In this document: positions 27,301 through 35,892 of the stretch, one piece after another
How positions within the stretch are numbered: the first letter of the stretch is position 1
Layout of the letters: the number at the start of each line of letters is the position of its first letter
Origin: an uncultured Muribaculaceae bacterium
GTDB taxonomy: Bacteria > Bacteroidota > Bacteroidia > Bacteroidales > Muribaculaceae
DNA length: 64,000 bases
Direction of reading: 5' to 3'
Assembly (NCBI GenBank): GCA_944321705.1
Contig: CALUMG010000008.1
Span: 1-64,000 of the forward strand
Position numbers and translations under genes: made by a program
The notes under the pieces: model-generated
Seen by the model: only the letters and a program-made list of their open reading frames with translations
Told to the model about the DNA's origin: nothing
Database searches by the model: none

Positions 27301-27620
27301 AAGACATTGCATGCATAGCCGAAATGTACTTGCTCGATGAAAACAACGAACGCTTGTCGCGTGAGCCGTGGATTGTGAAATATGCCGACAGCGAAGATGT
27401 CGCCCATGTAAACCGCTCGGCCGACAAGACATTCGACTTGCAAGAATCTACCTATTGGAGCACTGTGGAAGGAACTCCTTATCCTCACAGTATAGTAATC
27501 GACCTTGGCTCGTCTCGCACACTCACAGGTTTCCAATACTTGCCTCGCATGGAAAGCAACGCTCCGGGAAGCATAAAAGACTTCAAGATTTATGTAAAAC
27601 CGGACAATTTCAAATATTGA
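24303..27620 (+). CDS. GH43-GH35-CBM32-like trimodular secreted glycosidase
   Basis: An exported enzyme of 1105 residues starting at the ATG at 24303 (MKNSFLS); an ATG nine bases earlier is an alternative. After the signal, residues about 30-345 form a GH43 five-bladed propeller with INAHGGGILYHEGTYYWYGE. This is the hallmark of the GH43_24/34-type group, whose members include exo-beta-1,3-galactanases lacking the usual aspartate base. Residues about 355-690 form a GH35 beta-galactosidase barrel with acid/base Glu503 in VENEYGSYG and nucleophile Glu579 in SEFWSGWFDKWG. Jelly-roll domains follow, and the last 130 residues look like an F5/8 type C (CBM32-like) module. Two exo-acting galactose-releasing activities in one chain is unusual. 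GH51 follows 7 bases later. Confidence 0.88.
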   Translation: MKNSFLSVVVAAALMLIPAYAKAKTANVNTEIIPGQVWNDTDGNPINAHGGGILYHEGTYYWYGEYKKGKTILPEWATWECYRTDVTGVSCYSSKDLMNWKFEGIVLPAVKDDPEHDLHPSKVLERPKVIFNQKTRKFVMWAHVESADYSKACAGVAVSDSPTGPFTYLGSFRPNEAMSRDQTVFVDDDGRAYQFYSSENNATLYISELTDDYLKPSGRYTRNFIGMSREAPAVFKHDGKYYLLSSGCTGWDPNQAELAVADSIMGEWKVIGNPCTGKDADKTFYGQSTYVQQVMGKKDTYIAMFDKWNKTDLENSLYIWLPISFENGKITIPWRDKWNFDLFEDQPRFEAGNGTFLLNGEPFIVKAAELHYPRIPRPYWDQRIKLCKALGMNTVCLYVFWNAHEPEKDKFDFTGQNDLAEFCRLCQANDMYVILRPGPYVCAEWEMGGLPWWLLKKKDIRLREDDPYFLERVAIFEKEVAKQVSDLTIGNGGPILMIQVENEYGSYGESKKYVAAIRDMLKANYDDVTLFQCDWESNFHLNGLPDLIWTMNFGTGANIDQQFAKLKKVRPTSPLMCSEFWSGWFDKWGANHETRPAADMVAGIDEMLSKGISFSLYMTHGGTNWGHWAGANSPGFAPDVTSYDYDAPISESGQTTPKYWELRKTLAKYMNGEKQAKVPALIKPISINEFQFTEFAPLFANLPEAKHDKEIRTMEEYDQGFGSILYRTTLPEMKTQSTLTVNEAHDYAQIFIDGKYIGKLDRRNGEKQLTLPPCAKGAQLDILVEAMGRINFGRAIKDFKGITENVEISYNVDGYTFTCDLQNWDVFNIFDEYDFYTAMKFEPLKETKAGEGERLQPGCYRATFNVKKPSDTFLNFETWGKGLVYVNGHGLGRIWEIGPQQTLYVPGCWLNKGENEILVFDIVGPREAKSEGLKQPLLDQLLVKKPLTHRNEGENLDLSAESPVYSGSFAPGNGWQEVKFDAPVAGRYVCIEALNAQDGKDIACIAEMYLLDENNERLSREPWIVKYADSEDVAHVNRSADKTFDLQESTYWSTVEGTPYPHSIVIDLGSSRTLTGFQYLPRMESNAPGSIKDFKIYVKPDNFKY

Positions 27621-27627
27621 ATTTCCC

Positions 27628-29586
27628 ATGAAATATAGAACTTCAATATCAATGCTGCTTGCCGCCGGAATTTCTCTGGCGGCAACAGCTCAAACTCATA
27701 ATATGACGGTAGATGTCGCCAATCCTGCCGCAACAATCCAACCAACCATGTACGGTGTTTTCTTTGAAGACATAAACTTTGGAGCTGATGGAGGATTGTA
27801 TGCCGAATTGGTAAAAAACCGTTCTTTCGAGTTCCCTCAACCATTCGTGGGATGGACTCCGTTCGGAGACGTGACTGTGATGGATGAGAATCCTGCTTTT
27901 GACCGTAATCCTCACTATGTACATGTCGTGAACGACGGGCGCTTACTCCGTGCCGGGCTCGACAATGACGGATATCGTGGCATAGGCATAAAAAACGGTA
28001 AAGAATATCGTTTCTCGGTATATGCACGCACATCCGACAGCCGTCCTGTAAAAATTGCCGTAGAATTAATAAATTCGGCAGGGGACAATCCCGTAAAAGG
28101 AGAATTAACCGTAACAGGCAACAAGTGGGAGAAATACACACTGATACTGAAGGCCAACTATACCGACGCTCATTCAAGATTGAGGGTGCTGCTTCCCGAC
28201 AAAGGCACATCGGTCGACATGGACCACATTTCTTTATTTCCCGTTGATACTTGGAAAAATCGTGAAAACGGATTGCGTGCCGACTTGGCTCAAGCCATAT
28301 ACGACCTCAACCCTGGAGTATTTCGTTTCCCCGGAGGTTGCATAATCGAAGGCAATAGCCTCGCAACACGCTATCAATGGAAAAATTCTGTAGGACCGGT
28401 GGAAAATCGTCCTTTGAATGAAAATCGTTGGAACTATACTTTCAAGCACAGGGCGTTCCCCGATTACTTCCAATCGCTTGGATTGGGATTCTTTGAATAC
28501 TTCCTCTTCAGTGAAGACATAGGAGCCGAACCACTTCCCGTCGTCAGCTGCGGCTTGTCGTGCCAATATGAAAGCAATGAAGTCGTGCCACTCGACGAAC
28601 TTGAGCCTTATATTCAAGACGCCCTCGACCTAATCGAGTTTGCAAATGGCGACACCACGACTGTGTGGGGAAAAGTTCGAGCCCAAATGGGACATCCGGA
28701 ACCGTTCAACTTGAAAATGATTGGCGTCGGCAACGAACAATGGAACAAAGTTTATGTTGAACGCCTTGAAATGTTCACAAAGGCCATTAGGGAGAAATAC
28801 CCCGACATTAAAATTGTCGGCTCATCAGGTCCTGAAGCCGATGGAGAAAAATTCGACTACTTGTGGCCTGAGATGAAACGAGTAGGCGTCGACCTTGTCG
28901 ATGAGCATTATTATAAAGAACCTAATTGGTTCCTTGCGAATGCAGGCCGATATGACAGCTATGACAGGAAAGGACCTAAAGTTTTTGCAGGGGAATATGC
29001 ATCACACGACCATTCGGCCAACAAGCACAACAATTGGCGCGCAGCACTGTCGGAAGCAGCGTTCATGACCGGGCTTGAAAGGAATGCCGATGTCGTACTT
29101 ATGGCTACTTATGCACCATTGCTTGCTCATTTCGACGCATGGCAATGGAATCCCGACATGATATGGTTTGACAACATGCAATTGATGCGAACTCCGAGCT
29201 ATTATGTTCAACAAATGTATGGAATGAATGCCGGTACCGATGTCCTTCCGCTCTTGATGGACGGAAAGCCTGTAACCGGACAAGAAAACCTATATGCAAC
29301 TGCGGCACTGGACAGCAATACCGGAGAAATAATCTTGAAGATTGTAAACACCGGTGACAAGAATGCCGAAGTAAACATCAATTTTAACGGACTTGCGAAA
29401 AAAAGCAAAATAGTTTCGGGATATTGCACTTATCTGCAAAACGATAGTCTGATTGCTGAAAATTCCCTTGGGAACGAGACAATCATTCCTCGCACAAGAC
29501 CGATAAAAGTTAGCGACAAGGAAATTGCATTGGATCTTCAACCATATTCATTTGGTGTTTATCGCCTGCAAGTGAGCAAAAAATAA
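27628..29586 (+). CDS. Secreted GH51 alpha-L-arabinofuranosidase
   Basis: A 652-residue exported enzyme with a signal peptide (residues 1-22). An N-terminal part with a CBM4-like insertion (about 80-210) precedes the GH51 barrel. VGNEQWNKVY contains the acid/base Glu370 and FAGEYASH the nucleophile Glu456. It ends with the usual C-terminal beta-sandwich. GH51 removes terminal alpha-L-arabinofuranose from arabinan, arabinoxylan or arabinogalactan. It is co-transcribed with the GH43-GH35 fusion (7-base gap), so arabinose and galactose release are coupled, and a bidirectional terminator follows. Confidence 0.92.
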   Translation: MKYRTSISMLLAAGISLAATAQTHNMTVDVANPAATIQPTMYGVFFEDINFGADGGLYAELVKNRSFEFPQPFVGWTPFGDVTVMDENPAFDRNPHYVHVVNDGRLLRAGLDNDGYRGIGIKNGKEYRFSVYARTSDSRPVKIAVELINSAGDNPVKGELTVTGNKWEKYTLILKANYTDAHSRLRVLLPDKGTSVDMDHISLFPVDTWKNRENGLRADLAQAIYDLNPGVFRFPGGCIIEGNSLATRYQWKNSVGPVENRPLNENRWNYTFKHRAFPDYFQSLGLGFFEYFLFSEDIGAEPLPVVSCGLSCQYESNEVVPLDELEPYIQDALDLIEFANGDTTTVWGKVRAQMGHPEPFNLKMIGVGNEQWNKVYVERLEMFTKAIREKYPDIKIVGSSGPEADGEKFDYLWPEMKRVGVDLVDEHYYKEPNWFLANAGRYDSYDRKGPKVFAGEYASHDHSANKHNNWRAALSEAAFMTGLERNADVVLMATYAPLLAHFDAWQWNPDMIWFDNMQLMRTPSYYVQQMYGMNAGTDVLPLLMDGKPVTGQENLYATAALDSNTGEIILKIVNTGDKNAEVNINFNGLAKKSKIVSGYCTYLQNDSLIAENSLGNETIIPRTRPIKVSDKEIALDLQPYSFGVYRLQVSKK

Positions 29587-29601
29587 TCCAAACTCATATA
29601 C

Positions 29602-29647
29602 AAAAATAAGGATTAAGACCTCTTCACCGTCTTAATCCTTATTTTTT
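29602..29647. terminator. Bidirectional terminator between GH51 and the double GH43
   Basis: A perfect 15-bp stem (29605-29619 with 29629-29643) is flanked by a T run on the plus side and an A run on the other, so it can stop both the GH51 transcript and the minus-strand GH43 transcript ending at 29668. Confidence 0.9.
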
Positions 29648-29667
29648 ATCGTTTTATCAAACTTATT

Positions 29668-31593
29668 TCAAAGAGTGGGCTTGACAGGCTTTATCAAGCC
29701 TTTTTCATCAAATTCCATCTTGTCGATGCACACTTCACGGTGCACACCCGGAGCGTCATTAAGATAATGCTTGTTTATGCGATGATAAACGACACGCCAC
29801 TCATCAACACCTGGCAACTTTACTACCGAGCAATGTCCCGTTCCGTAGATTTCTTGTTCTGGACTCTGAATAAGCATGACAGGTTTCTTGGCGACTTTTA
29901 AATCTCCCAACGGAGACTTCGATGTTCCATAGGCAATGTGATAATTTGGAGAACCTGTATCATCTACCGACCACAAGAAATAATACTTCCCGTCGCGATA
30001 AAACACATATGGAGCTTCGCGATAAGCATAATCATCAAGAGTTCCGCCCTTAGGAGTCAACACCTTTATGGTATTTTCCTTTATCGACAACATGTCATCC
30101 GACAATTCGGCACCTGCCATATATCCGTTACCCCAGTACAAATACGACTTGTTGCTCACGGGGTCGGTAAACACATCCACATCTATAAGCTGGCCACCAT
30201 TGACACCGGCCGGAGCCTCGGTCAACATGGGATGACCAATGTCGGTAAACGGACCGGCAGGCGAATCACCGACAGCCACTCCTATCACCTTGCCTCCGCC
30301 GGCCTTGGGCTGTGCACTGTAATAGAAATAATATTTATACTTTCCGTCTATCAATTTTTCTTCTATGCATGGAGCCCAAGCATTACCCGAAGCCCAACTG
30401 CCCGGATTGGCTGTAACGTCGAGCACTACTCCTTCGTAAACCCAGTTTTTCAAATCGGCCGAAGAATATGCCGTAAAATAATATCCTCCCCATCCCGGGA
30501 ATCCGTCGGTCGTGGAATATATGTAATATCGTCCCGTGTTTTCTGAATACAGCACTTCGGGATCGGCATGGAAACCTTCAAGTACAGGATTGGATGGCAA
30601 TTGTCCCAACTCGGCCGGAGTTCCCCAACGACCTGTAATACGGAGCAATTCATCACGGGTAATTGGTATGACAGTACCATGACGCGGATGGAAGTTCATT
30701 TGCACCTTGTGGTCAATGACCTTGAAATTCTGCAAATCGGTTGACTCGGTAAATTGATATCCGCCTTTAATGTAAACGTCATACATCAATATGTATTTGT
30801 CTTCACCTATGAGCTTGAAAGTTCCGGCACCTTCAACGGCTTCAGTGGTTTGTTGCTTGTAATCGGGATATTCCGTCCAATTGCCCGAAGTCAACGACTT
30901 GGTGGTAGCAACCTTGATGCCGTTTCCATGCCCTTCAGTCTTATAAAACAAATAATACATTCCATCCTTATACACGATGTCTCCATCAATGCACGACTTC
31001 TTGTCTTTAGGAATGAACAATGGCATTGGAGTACCTGTAATATCGGTAAACGACTCATTTGCGTAAGCATAATATATCACATCGGGGCCATCGCCATATT
31101 TCATGGACCAATATACCATATATTTTCCGACTTCGGAATCATACACCGTCTGCGGAGCCCACACGCGTTTCAATTTTTCCTGGCCCTCAAAACGTTTTTG
31201 CATGTTAATCACCGAATACGACCAATTGACCAAATCGGTAGATTTGAGCATGACCATTGCCCTGTTTGAATCCCAACCGTTATCCGACACCATGTCGGTG
31301 GCAACCATGTAAAAAGTTTTCCCGTCTTGGCACCTTAGGATGTGAGGGTCACGCACACCGCCTGTCGAACTTATAACCTTGGAATCTATCACTGGTTTGT
31401 TCCCGTTAAGTGCATAATAGGAATAACCGTCCATGCTGACAGCATAGCATATAGCCTCTTCCGTTATGTGGTTCCCCTTGAAATAAACAAACAGATATCC
31501 CACATAGTCTTTTTCAACCGACATGTCGGTCGCGCCGAATGCTGCAAATTGCATTGACAGCATCAACAATAACATAAGTGTCAATCGCTTCAT
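29668..31593 (-). CDS. Secreted protein with two GH43 domains
   Basis: A 641-residue exported protein with a signal peptide at residues 1-20. It contains two consecutive GH43-type five-bladed propellers. The first (about 28-325) has GGVRDPHIL with the base aspartate, CIDGDIVYKDG and VEGAGTFKL with the acid glutamate. The second (about 333-641) has GFHADPEVLY, VDVFTDPVSNKSYLY and YREAPYVFYRDGKYY. Both therefore appear to keep the three catalytic carboxylates. GH43 enzymes act mainly on arabinofuranosyl, xylosyl or galactosyl links, and the context points to arabinose side chains. The two halves differ clearly, so they are not a recent duplication. Confidence 0.88.
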   Translation of the reverse strand: MKRLTLMLLLMLSMQFAAFGATDMSVEKDYVGYLFVYFKGNHITEEAICYAVSMDGYSYYALNGNKPVIDSKVISSTGGVRDPHILRCQDGKTFYMVATDMVSDNGWDSNRAMVMLKSTDLVNWSYSVINMQKRFEGQEKLKRVWAPQTVYDSEVGKYMVYWSMKYGDGPDVIYYAYANESFTDITGTPMPLFIPKDKKSCIDGDIVYKDGMYYLFYKTEGHGNGIKVATTKSLTSGNWTEYPDYKQQTTEAVEGAGTFKLIGEDKYILMYDVYIKGGYQFTESTDLQNFKVIDHKVQMNFHPRHGTVIPITRDELLRITGRWGTPAELGQLPSNPVLEGFHADPEVLYSENTGRYYIYSTTDGFPGWGGYYFTAYSSADLKNWVYEGVVLDVTANPGSWASGNAWAPCIEEKLIDGKYKYYFYYSAQPKAGGGKVIGVAVGDSPAGPFTDIGHPMLTEAPAGVNGGQLIDVDVFTDPVSNKSYLYWGNGYMAGAELSDDMLSIKENTIKVLTPKGGTLDDYAYREAPYVFYRDGKYYFLWSVDDTGSPNYHIAYGTSKSPLGDLKVAKKPVMLIQSPEQEIYGTGHCSVVKLPGVDEWRVVYHRINKHYLNDAPGVHREVCIDKMEFDEKGLIKPVKPTL

Positions 31594-31656
31594 GAAAAGA
31601 TATTTTTTAGGTTTATTGTTAATAATATATACTTTGTTTTAAACAAGATGGCAAAT

Positions 31657-32424
31657 TCAGCCTTTAAAGAAATATCTACCACGCTTGCGCGTGATATCAC
31701 CATATTGTATGGCTCTTACAGGACAATGATGTATGCATCCAAGGCACATGGCACAATTCCCGTTCCACAGTGGATGCCCGTCCTCATCAAGCGAGACATT
31801 CTTCATCGGGCATACCTTAACACACAAGCCACACGACGTGCACACATCTTTGTCTACCGTAAATCGGCGGTCGCTCATGAGATAAGCAGTGAAAAGCGGC
31901 CTTATCACGCGTGATTTTATCCACTTGCAGCTTCCTTCAACCACATCGGTCACATGAGCCTTTGTCGAAATGGCTTTTGCCACTTCCTCCACGCGAATTT
32001 TGGCTCGTTCCTGTTTCTCTCGTTCAACATCCTTGGAATCGACATCAAATCCGGGTAGCAAGATGTAATTGTTTGGCATTTGGATGGAAAAAGTACCATT
32101 GCCGTCGACATATCCCAAAGCCTTACGCCAAATATTAGCAGTAAGTCCAATGTCATCGCCGCACACGGCCACCATGTAACAATATGTTTTGCCTTTCACA
32201 TAGCCATCGACATGCCACTTTGAAATAAAATCGAGAACTACCGGTGGCGGTCCCCATGAATATACTGGGAACACCCATCCTATACTCTCTTCAGTAGCCA
32301 ATTCGTAACGGAACTTTCCCAAACGAATCGCTTCCCCGATTTCGACAAGATGCTCGCCGAGAATAGATGCAAGCCTTCCTGCCACCCACTTGCTGTTGCC
32401 TGTTCCCGAAAAATAATATATCAT
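31657..32424 (-). CDS. EFR1 family flavodoxin-like protein with two 4Fe-4S clusters
   Basis: A 255-residue cytoplasmic protein. The N-terminal flavodoxin-like fold begins FSGTGNSKW, an FMN phosphate-binding type loop. The C-terminus carries two ferredoxin motifs, CTSCGLCVKVCP and CAMCLGCIHHCP. This is the EFR1 (EF_0831/AHA_3912-like flavodoxin-ferredoxin fusion) pattern, an electron carrier whose partner is unknown. It begins one base after the stop of the upstream DUF2027/Smr gene, so translation is probably coupled. Confidence 0.87.
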   Translation of the reverse strand: MIYYFSGTGNSKWVAGRLASILGEHLVEIGEAIRLGKFRYELATEESIGWVFPVYSWGPPPVVLDFISKWHVDGYVKGKTYCYMVAVCGDDIGLTANIWRKALGYVDGNGTFSIQMPNNYILLPGFDVDSKDVEREKQERAKIRVEEVAKAISTKAHVTDVVEGSCKWIKSRVIRPLFTAYLMSDRRFTVDKDVCTSCGLCVKVCPMKNVSLDEDGHPLWNGNCAMCLGCIHHCPVRAIQYGDITRKRGRYFFKG

Positions 32425-32425
32425 A

Positions 32426-33487
32426 TCACTTCCTCAATTTCACCAGTGTGGCACCGAAACCATATTCGCGGAAGCTGGCATCTTGTGCCTCGCAATTAGG
32501 ATATTTGCGTTTAAGTTCGTCAAGAATGGCTTTTCGCAACACGCCTTCTCCTTTGCCATGGATAAACACGACCCTTGCACCCGGAATATTGATGTTCTCT
32601 TCCATTACCTGCCTGAACTTGTCGAGCTGCACTTCAAGCATGTCATGATTAGACAATCCTGCCGTGGAATCAAGCAATTCATGTATGTGCAAGTCGCATT
32701 CTATTATTTCGTTGCCATGCTTCTTTTCTTGTTTCTTCACAGGTTGCTTTTTTTGCCTGTCGGCATGCTTCTTCTCCCGCATTGCTCGTTCAAGTTCGGC
32801 ACTATCGACAACCATCATCCTTGCCGGAACGTCATTGCGTACTATGTCAAGAGCTATTACAGGAGAATCAAAATATTGATTGTCATGATAGCAATGCAAT
32901 TTGAAAAATTTAGTTGCGTCAAGCCTGTGCTCCACAAAGGCGGGATTCTTCAACCTGAATTCCTTGCCATCTTTGAAAGCCATGTACTGAACAGCCACAT
33001 GCGACATGTCTTTTAATTGTGAAGACTCAAACTCTTCAAGCAGTACCTGTATGTTTGGTTCCACTATGCCATGGAAACGAGTTTCCCACATGCCGGTAGC
33101 ATTGTCTCCTCGTGTCATGTAAGAAAAATATAAATAATAATTGCTATCGTTCACAAGATAAGCATAGAACGATGTCGTATTGAGATGTTTCAATTCCTTT
33201 GGTTCATAAGCCAATGTCACATTCAAGACATCTCCATCCTCGGTCTCTTCAAACTCAACCTTTTGCGGCTGAGGCTTAGGAGCTTCCTTGCTTGGAGACG
33301 GAACCATAGGGCGGTCATAGGCCGTCATCTTAGGTTTGGCCTCGTCAACCACTACACATTCTCGCAACAACATGGGCTGCTCAAATCCGTCACTGTCTTC
33401 GACATAAGCCATGTTCCCTTCTATGCGCACTATGCGACCTCCCCCTATCGAATTAAGGAATCGCACCACGTCATTCACTTTAGCCAT
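32426..33487 (-). CDS. DUF2027 / Smr domain protein
   Basis: A 353-residue cytoplasmic protein. The N-terminal part (MAKVNDVVRFLNSIGGGRIVRIE) matches DUF2027 of Bacteroidota. A charged lysine-rich linker around residues 240-262 leads to a C-terminal Smr domain with VVFIHGKGEGVLRKAI and a GFGATLV ending. Smr domains bind or nick nucleic acids, for example in MutS2-type ribosome-rescue or recombination-control proteins, but no MutS ATPase part is present. It has a perfect -7 promoter element 24 bases upstream. The exact role is unknown. Confidence 0.85.
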   Translation of the reverse strand: MAKVNDVVRFLNSIGGGRIVRIEGNMAYVEDSDGFEQPMLLRECVVVDEAKPKMTAYDRPMVPSPSKEAPKPQPQKVEFEETEDGDVLNVTLAYEPKELKHLNTTSFYAYLVNDSNYYLYFSYMTRGDNATGMWETRFHGIVEPNIQVLLEEFESSQLKDMSHVAVQYMAFKDGKEFRLKNPAFVEHRLDATKFFKLHCYHDNQYFDSPVIALDIVRNDVPARMMVVDSAELERAMREKKHADRQKKQPVKKQEKKHGNEIIECDLHIHELLDSTAGLSNHDMLEVQLDKFRQVMEENINIPGARVVFIHGKGEGVLRKAILDELKRKYPNCEAQDASFREYGFGATLVKLRK

Positions 33488-33510
33488 ATATCTATCATTT
33501 TTTATATTTA

Positions 33511-33518
33511 CAAATGTA
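33511..33518 (-). promoter_or_regulatory. -7 promoter element of the DUF2027/Smr-EFR1 operon
   Basis: The minus strand reads TACATTTG, an exact TAnnTTTG match, 24 bases before the ATG at 33487. Confidence 0.5.
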
Positions 33519-33603
33519 CTTCAAAATTCCGTAAACTTGAAACATCACGCATGTCTCATGCAATTAATCATCGCGCGAACAACCTACTTAACATTAAATG
33601 TAG

Positions 33604-33611
33604 TAACTTTG
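33604..33611 (+). promoter_or_regulatory. -7 promoter element of queA
   Basis: TAACTTTG is an exact match to TAnnTTTG. The inferred transcript start near 33618 makes the ATG at 33656 the best queA start; an ATG at 33629 would leave an 11-base leader. Confidence 0.55.
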
Positions 33612-33655
33612 CACGGCCGTTTACCGGCATGATGACAAAAAGAATTATTAAGCAC

Positions 33656-34888
33656 ATGGTGGATTCTGAACAAATACGCAACATTCGCATTGAAGACTTC
33701 AACTATCCTCTCCCCGACGAGAGGATTGCCAAATTCCCTCTGAAAGAGCGTGAACAGTGCAAATTACTTTACTACAAAGACAAAAAAATAGAGGAATACC
33801 ATTTTTACGATATCCCTGCATTATTGCCGTCAGGCTCCATGCTTGTCTACAACAACACAAGAGTCATCAATGCACGTTTGCGTTTCAGAAAAGCCAACCA
33901 TGGGGCACTCATCGAAATATTCTGCCTTGAACCTGTGGCTCCGCGTGACTACGCCCAGATTTTTGCATCAACAGGCAATTGCACATGGTCATGCTTCGTC
34001 GGCAATGCCAAGCGATGGAAAAGCGAACCATTGCAACAAGAAATCAATATACACGGAGAAACGGTGACACTCACGGCTTCTCGCGGATTGCAGCACGGCA
34101 ATGCTTTTGATGTCACATTCTCTTGGGACAATGCAAATATAACATTTGCATCGCTTCTTGAAGCCATTGGTGAAATTCCAATTCCGCCATACTTGAATCG
34201 CTCGTCGCAAAGCAGCGACAAAACCGATTACCAAACCGTCTATTCGCATATCGACGGAAGCGTGGCGGCTCCAACTGCCGGGCTTCATTTCACCGATAAT
34301 GTCCTTGCGGAATGTGACAAGCTCGGCATAATCCGGCGAGAATTGACGCTGCATGTAGGAGCCGGAACTTTTCAGCCGGTAAAATCTGAGACAATAGGCG
34401 GACATGACATGCACACCGAGTTCATTTCCGTTCCTCGCTCCCTGCTTGTAGACTTGATTAATTTCAACAATCCTGTGATTGCCGTCGGCACGACTTCGGT
34501 ACGCACCTTGGAAAGCCTGTATTACATTGGTCTCGTGCTTCTTAACAACCCCGACGCCGATGAAAAGGAATTGTGCATAGGTCAATGGATGCCTTATGAG
34601 ACATCGTCCGAGAATATTTCAACTCGTGAGGCATTGCAAGCCATTGTCGATTATCTCGACCGTCATGGCATGGAAAACTACATAGGCAGCACTCAAATAA
34701 TGATAGCTCCGGGATTCCGTTTCCATGTAATCAACGGAATGATTACTAATTTCCATCAGCCACAATCCACATTGCTCCTGCTTGTATCAGCATTTGTCGA
34801 TGGCAATTGGCAATCAATCTACGAATACGCCCTTGCTCACGATTTCCGCTTCCTAAGCTATGGCGATGCTTCACTGCTGATGCGTTGA
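33656..34888 (+). CDS. queA: S-adenosylmethionine:tRNA ribosyltransferase-isomerase
   Basis: A 410-residue cytoplasmic enzyme that transfers the ribosyl part of SAM to preQ1 in tRNA, forming epoxyqueuosine. Typical segments are YPLPDERIAKFPL at the N-terminus, YNNTRVINARL, GAPTAGLHF-type (here AAPTAGLHFT), HVGAGTFQPV, VGTTSVRTLES and NFHQPQSTLLLLVSAF. I used the ATG at 33656 because of the promoter at 33604; a much longer reading upstream overlaps the divergent gene and is not real. The end abuts the convergent GT2 gene, with no space for a terminator. Confidence 0.95.
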   Translation: MVDSEQIRNIRIEDFNYPLPDERIAKFPLKEREQCKLLYYKDKKIEEYHFYDIPALLPSGSMLVYNNTRVINARLRFRKANHGALIEIFCLEPVAPRDYAQIFASTGNCTWSCFVGNAKRWKSEPLQQEINIHGETVTLTASRGLQHGNAFDVTFSWDNANITFASLLEAIGEIPIPPYLNRSSQSSDKTDYQTVYSHIDGSVAAPTAGLHFTDNVLAECDKLGIIRRELTLHVGAGTFQPVKSETIGGHDMHTEFISVPRSLLVDLINFNNPVIAVGTTSVRTLESLYYIGLVLLNNPDADEKELCIGQWMPYETSSENISTREALQAIVDYLDRHGMENYIGSTQIMIAPGFRFHVINGMITNFHQPQSTLLLLVSAFVDGNWQSIYEYALAHDFRFLSYGDASLLMR

Positions 34889-35881
34889 TCATTTGGCATG
34901 TGGCACCGGCAACATGCGCGACAACATGCGCCGTGACTCCTTGAGCATTCTCGTCAATAAGCTGCCATGCTTCGCAACCCGAGGTTCATGGATGCGTTTC
35001 TCCAGCTTCTTCACATCGGCATTCGCATTCACGGCAAGAATCTCATCGACTACTGCCGCAGCTTCTTCGGTTCTATTTTCCGACAAAAAATAACGGGCAA
35101 GTGCCACGGCATTGTCCTCATATTTCTCAAGCAATATTTTCAGCACGTCATCGCGAGAAGTCGTGGAGAAATAGCCTATCAACTTATTGCGTACCGCCAT
35201 TGCCATGCGATACTGCTTTTCGGCTCCCGACCGGCTCCAAAGAGCTTTTCCATGCTTCCTGTACACGGCCATGCATCGATTCATGTAATAAATTCCGCCA
35301 TATTGGGCATTCAACATGTGTATGGCATAGTCATAAGTAGCCACATCAAAAATCCATTCGGGCAATTCGCCAAACAATCCGCGACGGAATACAGCCGAAA
35401 CGTTTGATATGAAATTTACCCTTGCAAGGTCAAGTATGTCATTCACACTCTTTTGTCCTCCATTGCTCAAGCTCATGCTGCGGTCTTCTTGATAATAATT
35501 CACCACGCGATGCACGCAAGTTGTAAATTCCGGATGGCTGTCAAGGAATTGCACCTGGCGACGCAGCTTTGACTTATCAATCCAATAATCGTCACCCTCG
35601 CATATTGCCATGTACTCACCACAACATTTGTTATAAGTCCTAACGAAATTCTTCAACAATCCTTCATTAGTGGCATTTTCATATATCTTGATTTTATCGG
35701 GATACATCTCCTGCCATCTCCTGCATGCCGCCACCGTGCCATCGCTGCTGCAATCATCCCCTATCACCAGTTCAAGGTCGAATGGTGCATCCTGATGCAT
35801 TACTCCGCGAATCGCCTCGTCCACATATTGTTCTTGGTTAAACGTGAGCATTAAAACACTCACTTTTATACTTTCACCCAT
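34889..35881 (-). CDS. Family 2 glycosyltransferase
   Basis: A 330-residue GT-A fold glycosyltransferase. Visible motifs are VSVLMLTFNQEQYV at the start, the nucleotide-sugar binding DDCSSDGT, and the EGDDYW acidic motif near residue 95. It probably adds a sugar to a surface polysaccharide or lipid-linked glycan; donor and acceptor cannot be told. It is the last gene of a minus-strand group with the TIGR02757 protein (11-base gap). Its stop touches the queA stop, so the two genes converge without spacer. Confidence 0.88.
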   Translation of the reverse strand: MGESIKVSVLMLTFNQEQYVDEAIRGVMHQDAPFDLELVIGDDCSSDGTVAACRRWQEMYPDKIKIYENATNEGLLKNFVRTYNKCCGEYMAICEGDDYWIDKSKLRRQVQFLDSHPEFTTCVHRVVNYYQEDRSMSLSNGGQKSVNDILDLARVNFISNVSAVFRRGLFGELPEWIFDVATYDYAIHMLNAQYGGIYYMNRCMAVYRKHGKALWSRSGAEKQYRMAMAVRNKLIGYFSTTSRDDVLKILLEKYEDNAVALARYFLSENRTEEAAAVVDEILAVNANADVKKLEKRIHEPRVAKHGSLLTRMLKESRRMLSRMLPVPHAK

Positions 35882-35892
35882 ACGCTGCCTTA

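Noticed and set aside
31597..31660. TATACTTTG on the plus strand as a promoter.
   Set aside because: Only one base lies between TA and TTTG, and no plus-strand gene follows.
33185..33655. Extended queA reading of about 157 further residues.
   Set aside because: It runs antisense over the DUF2027/Smr gene and upstream of the queA promoter.
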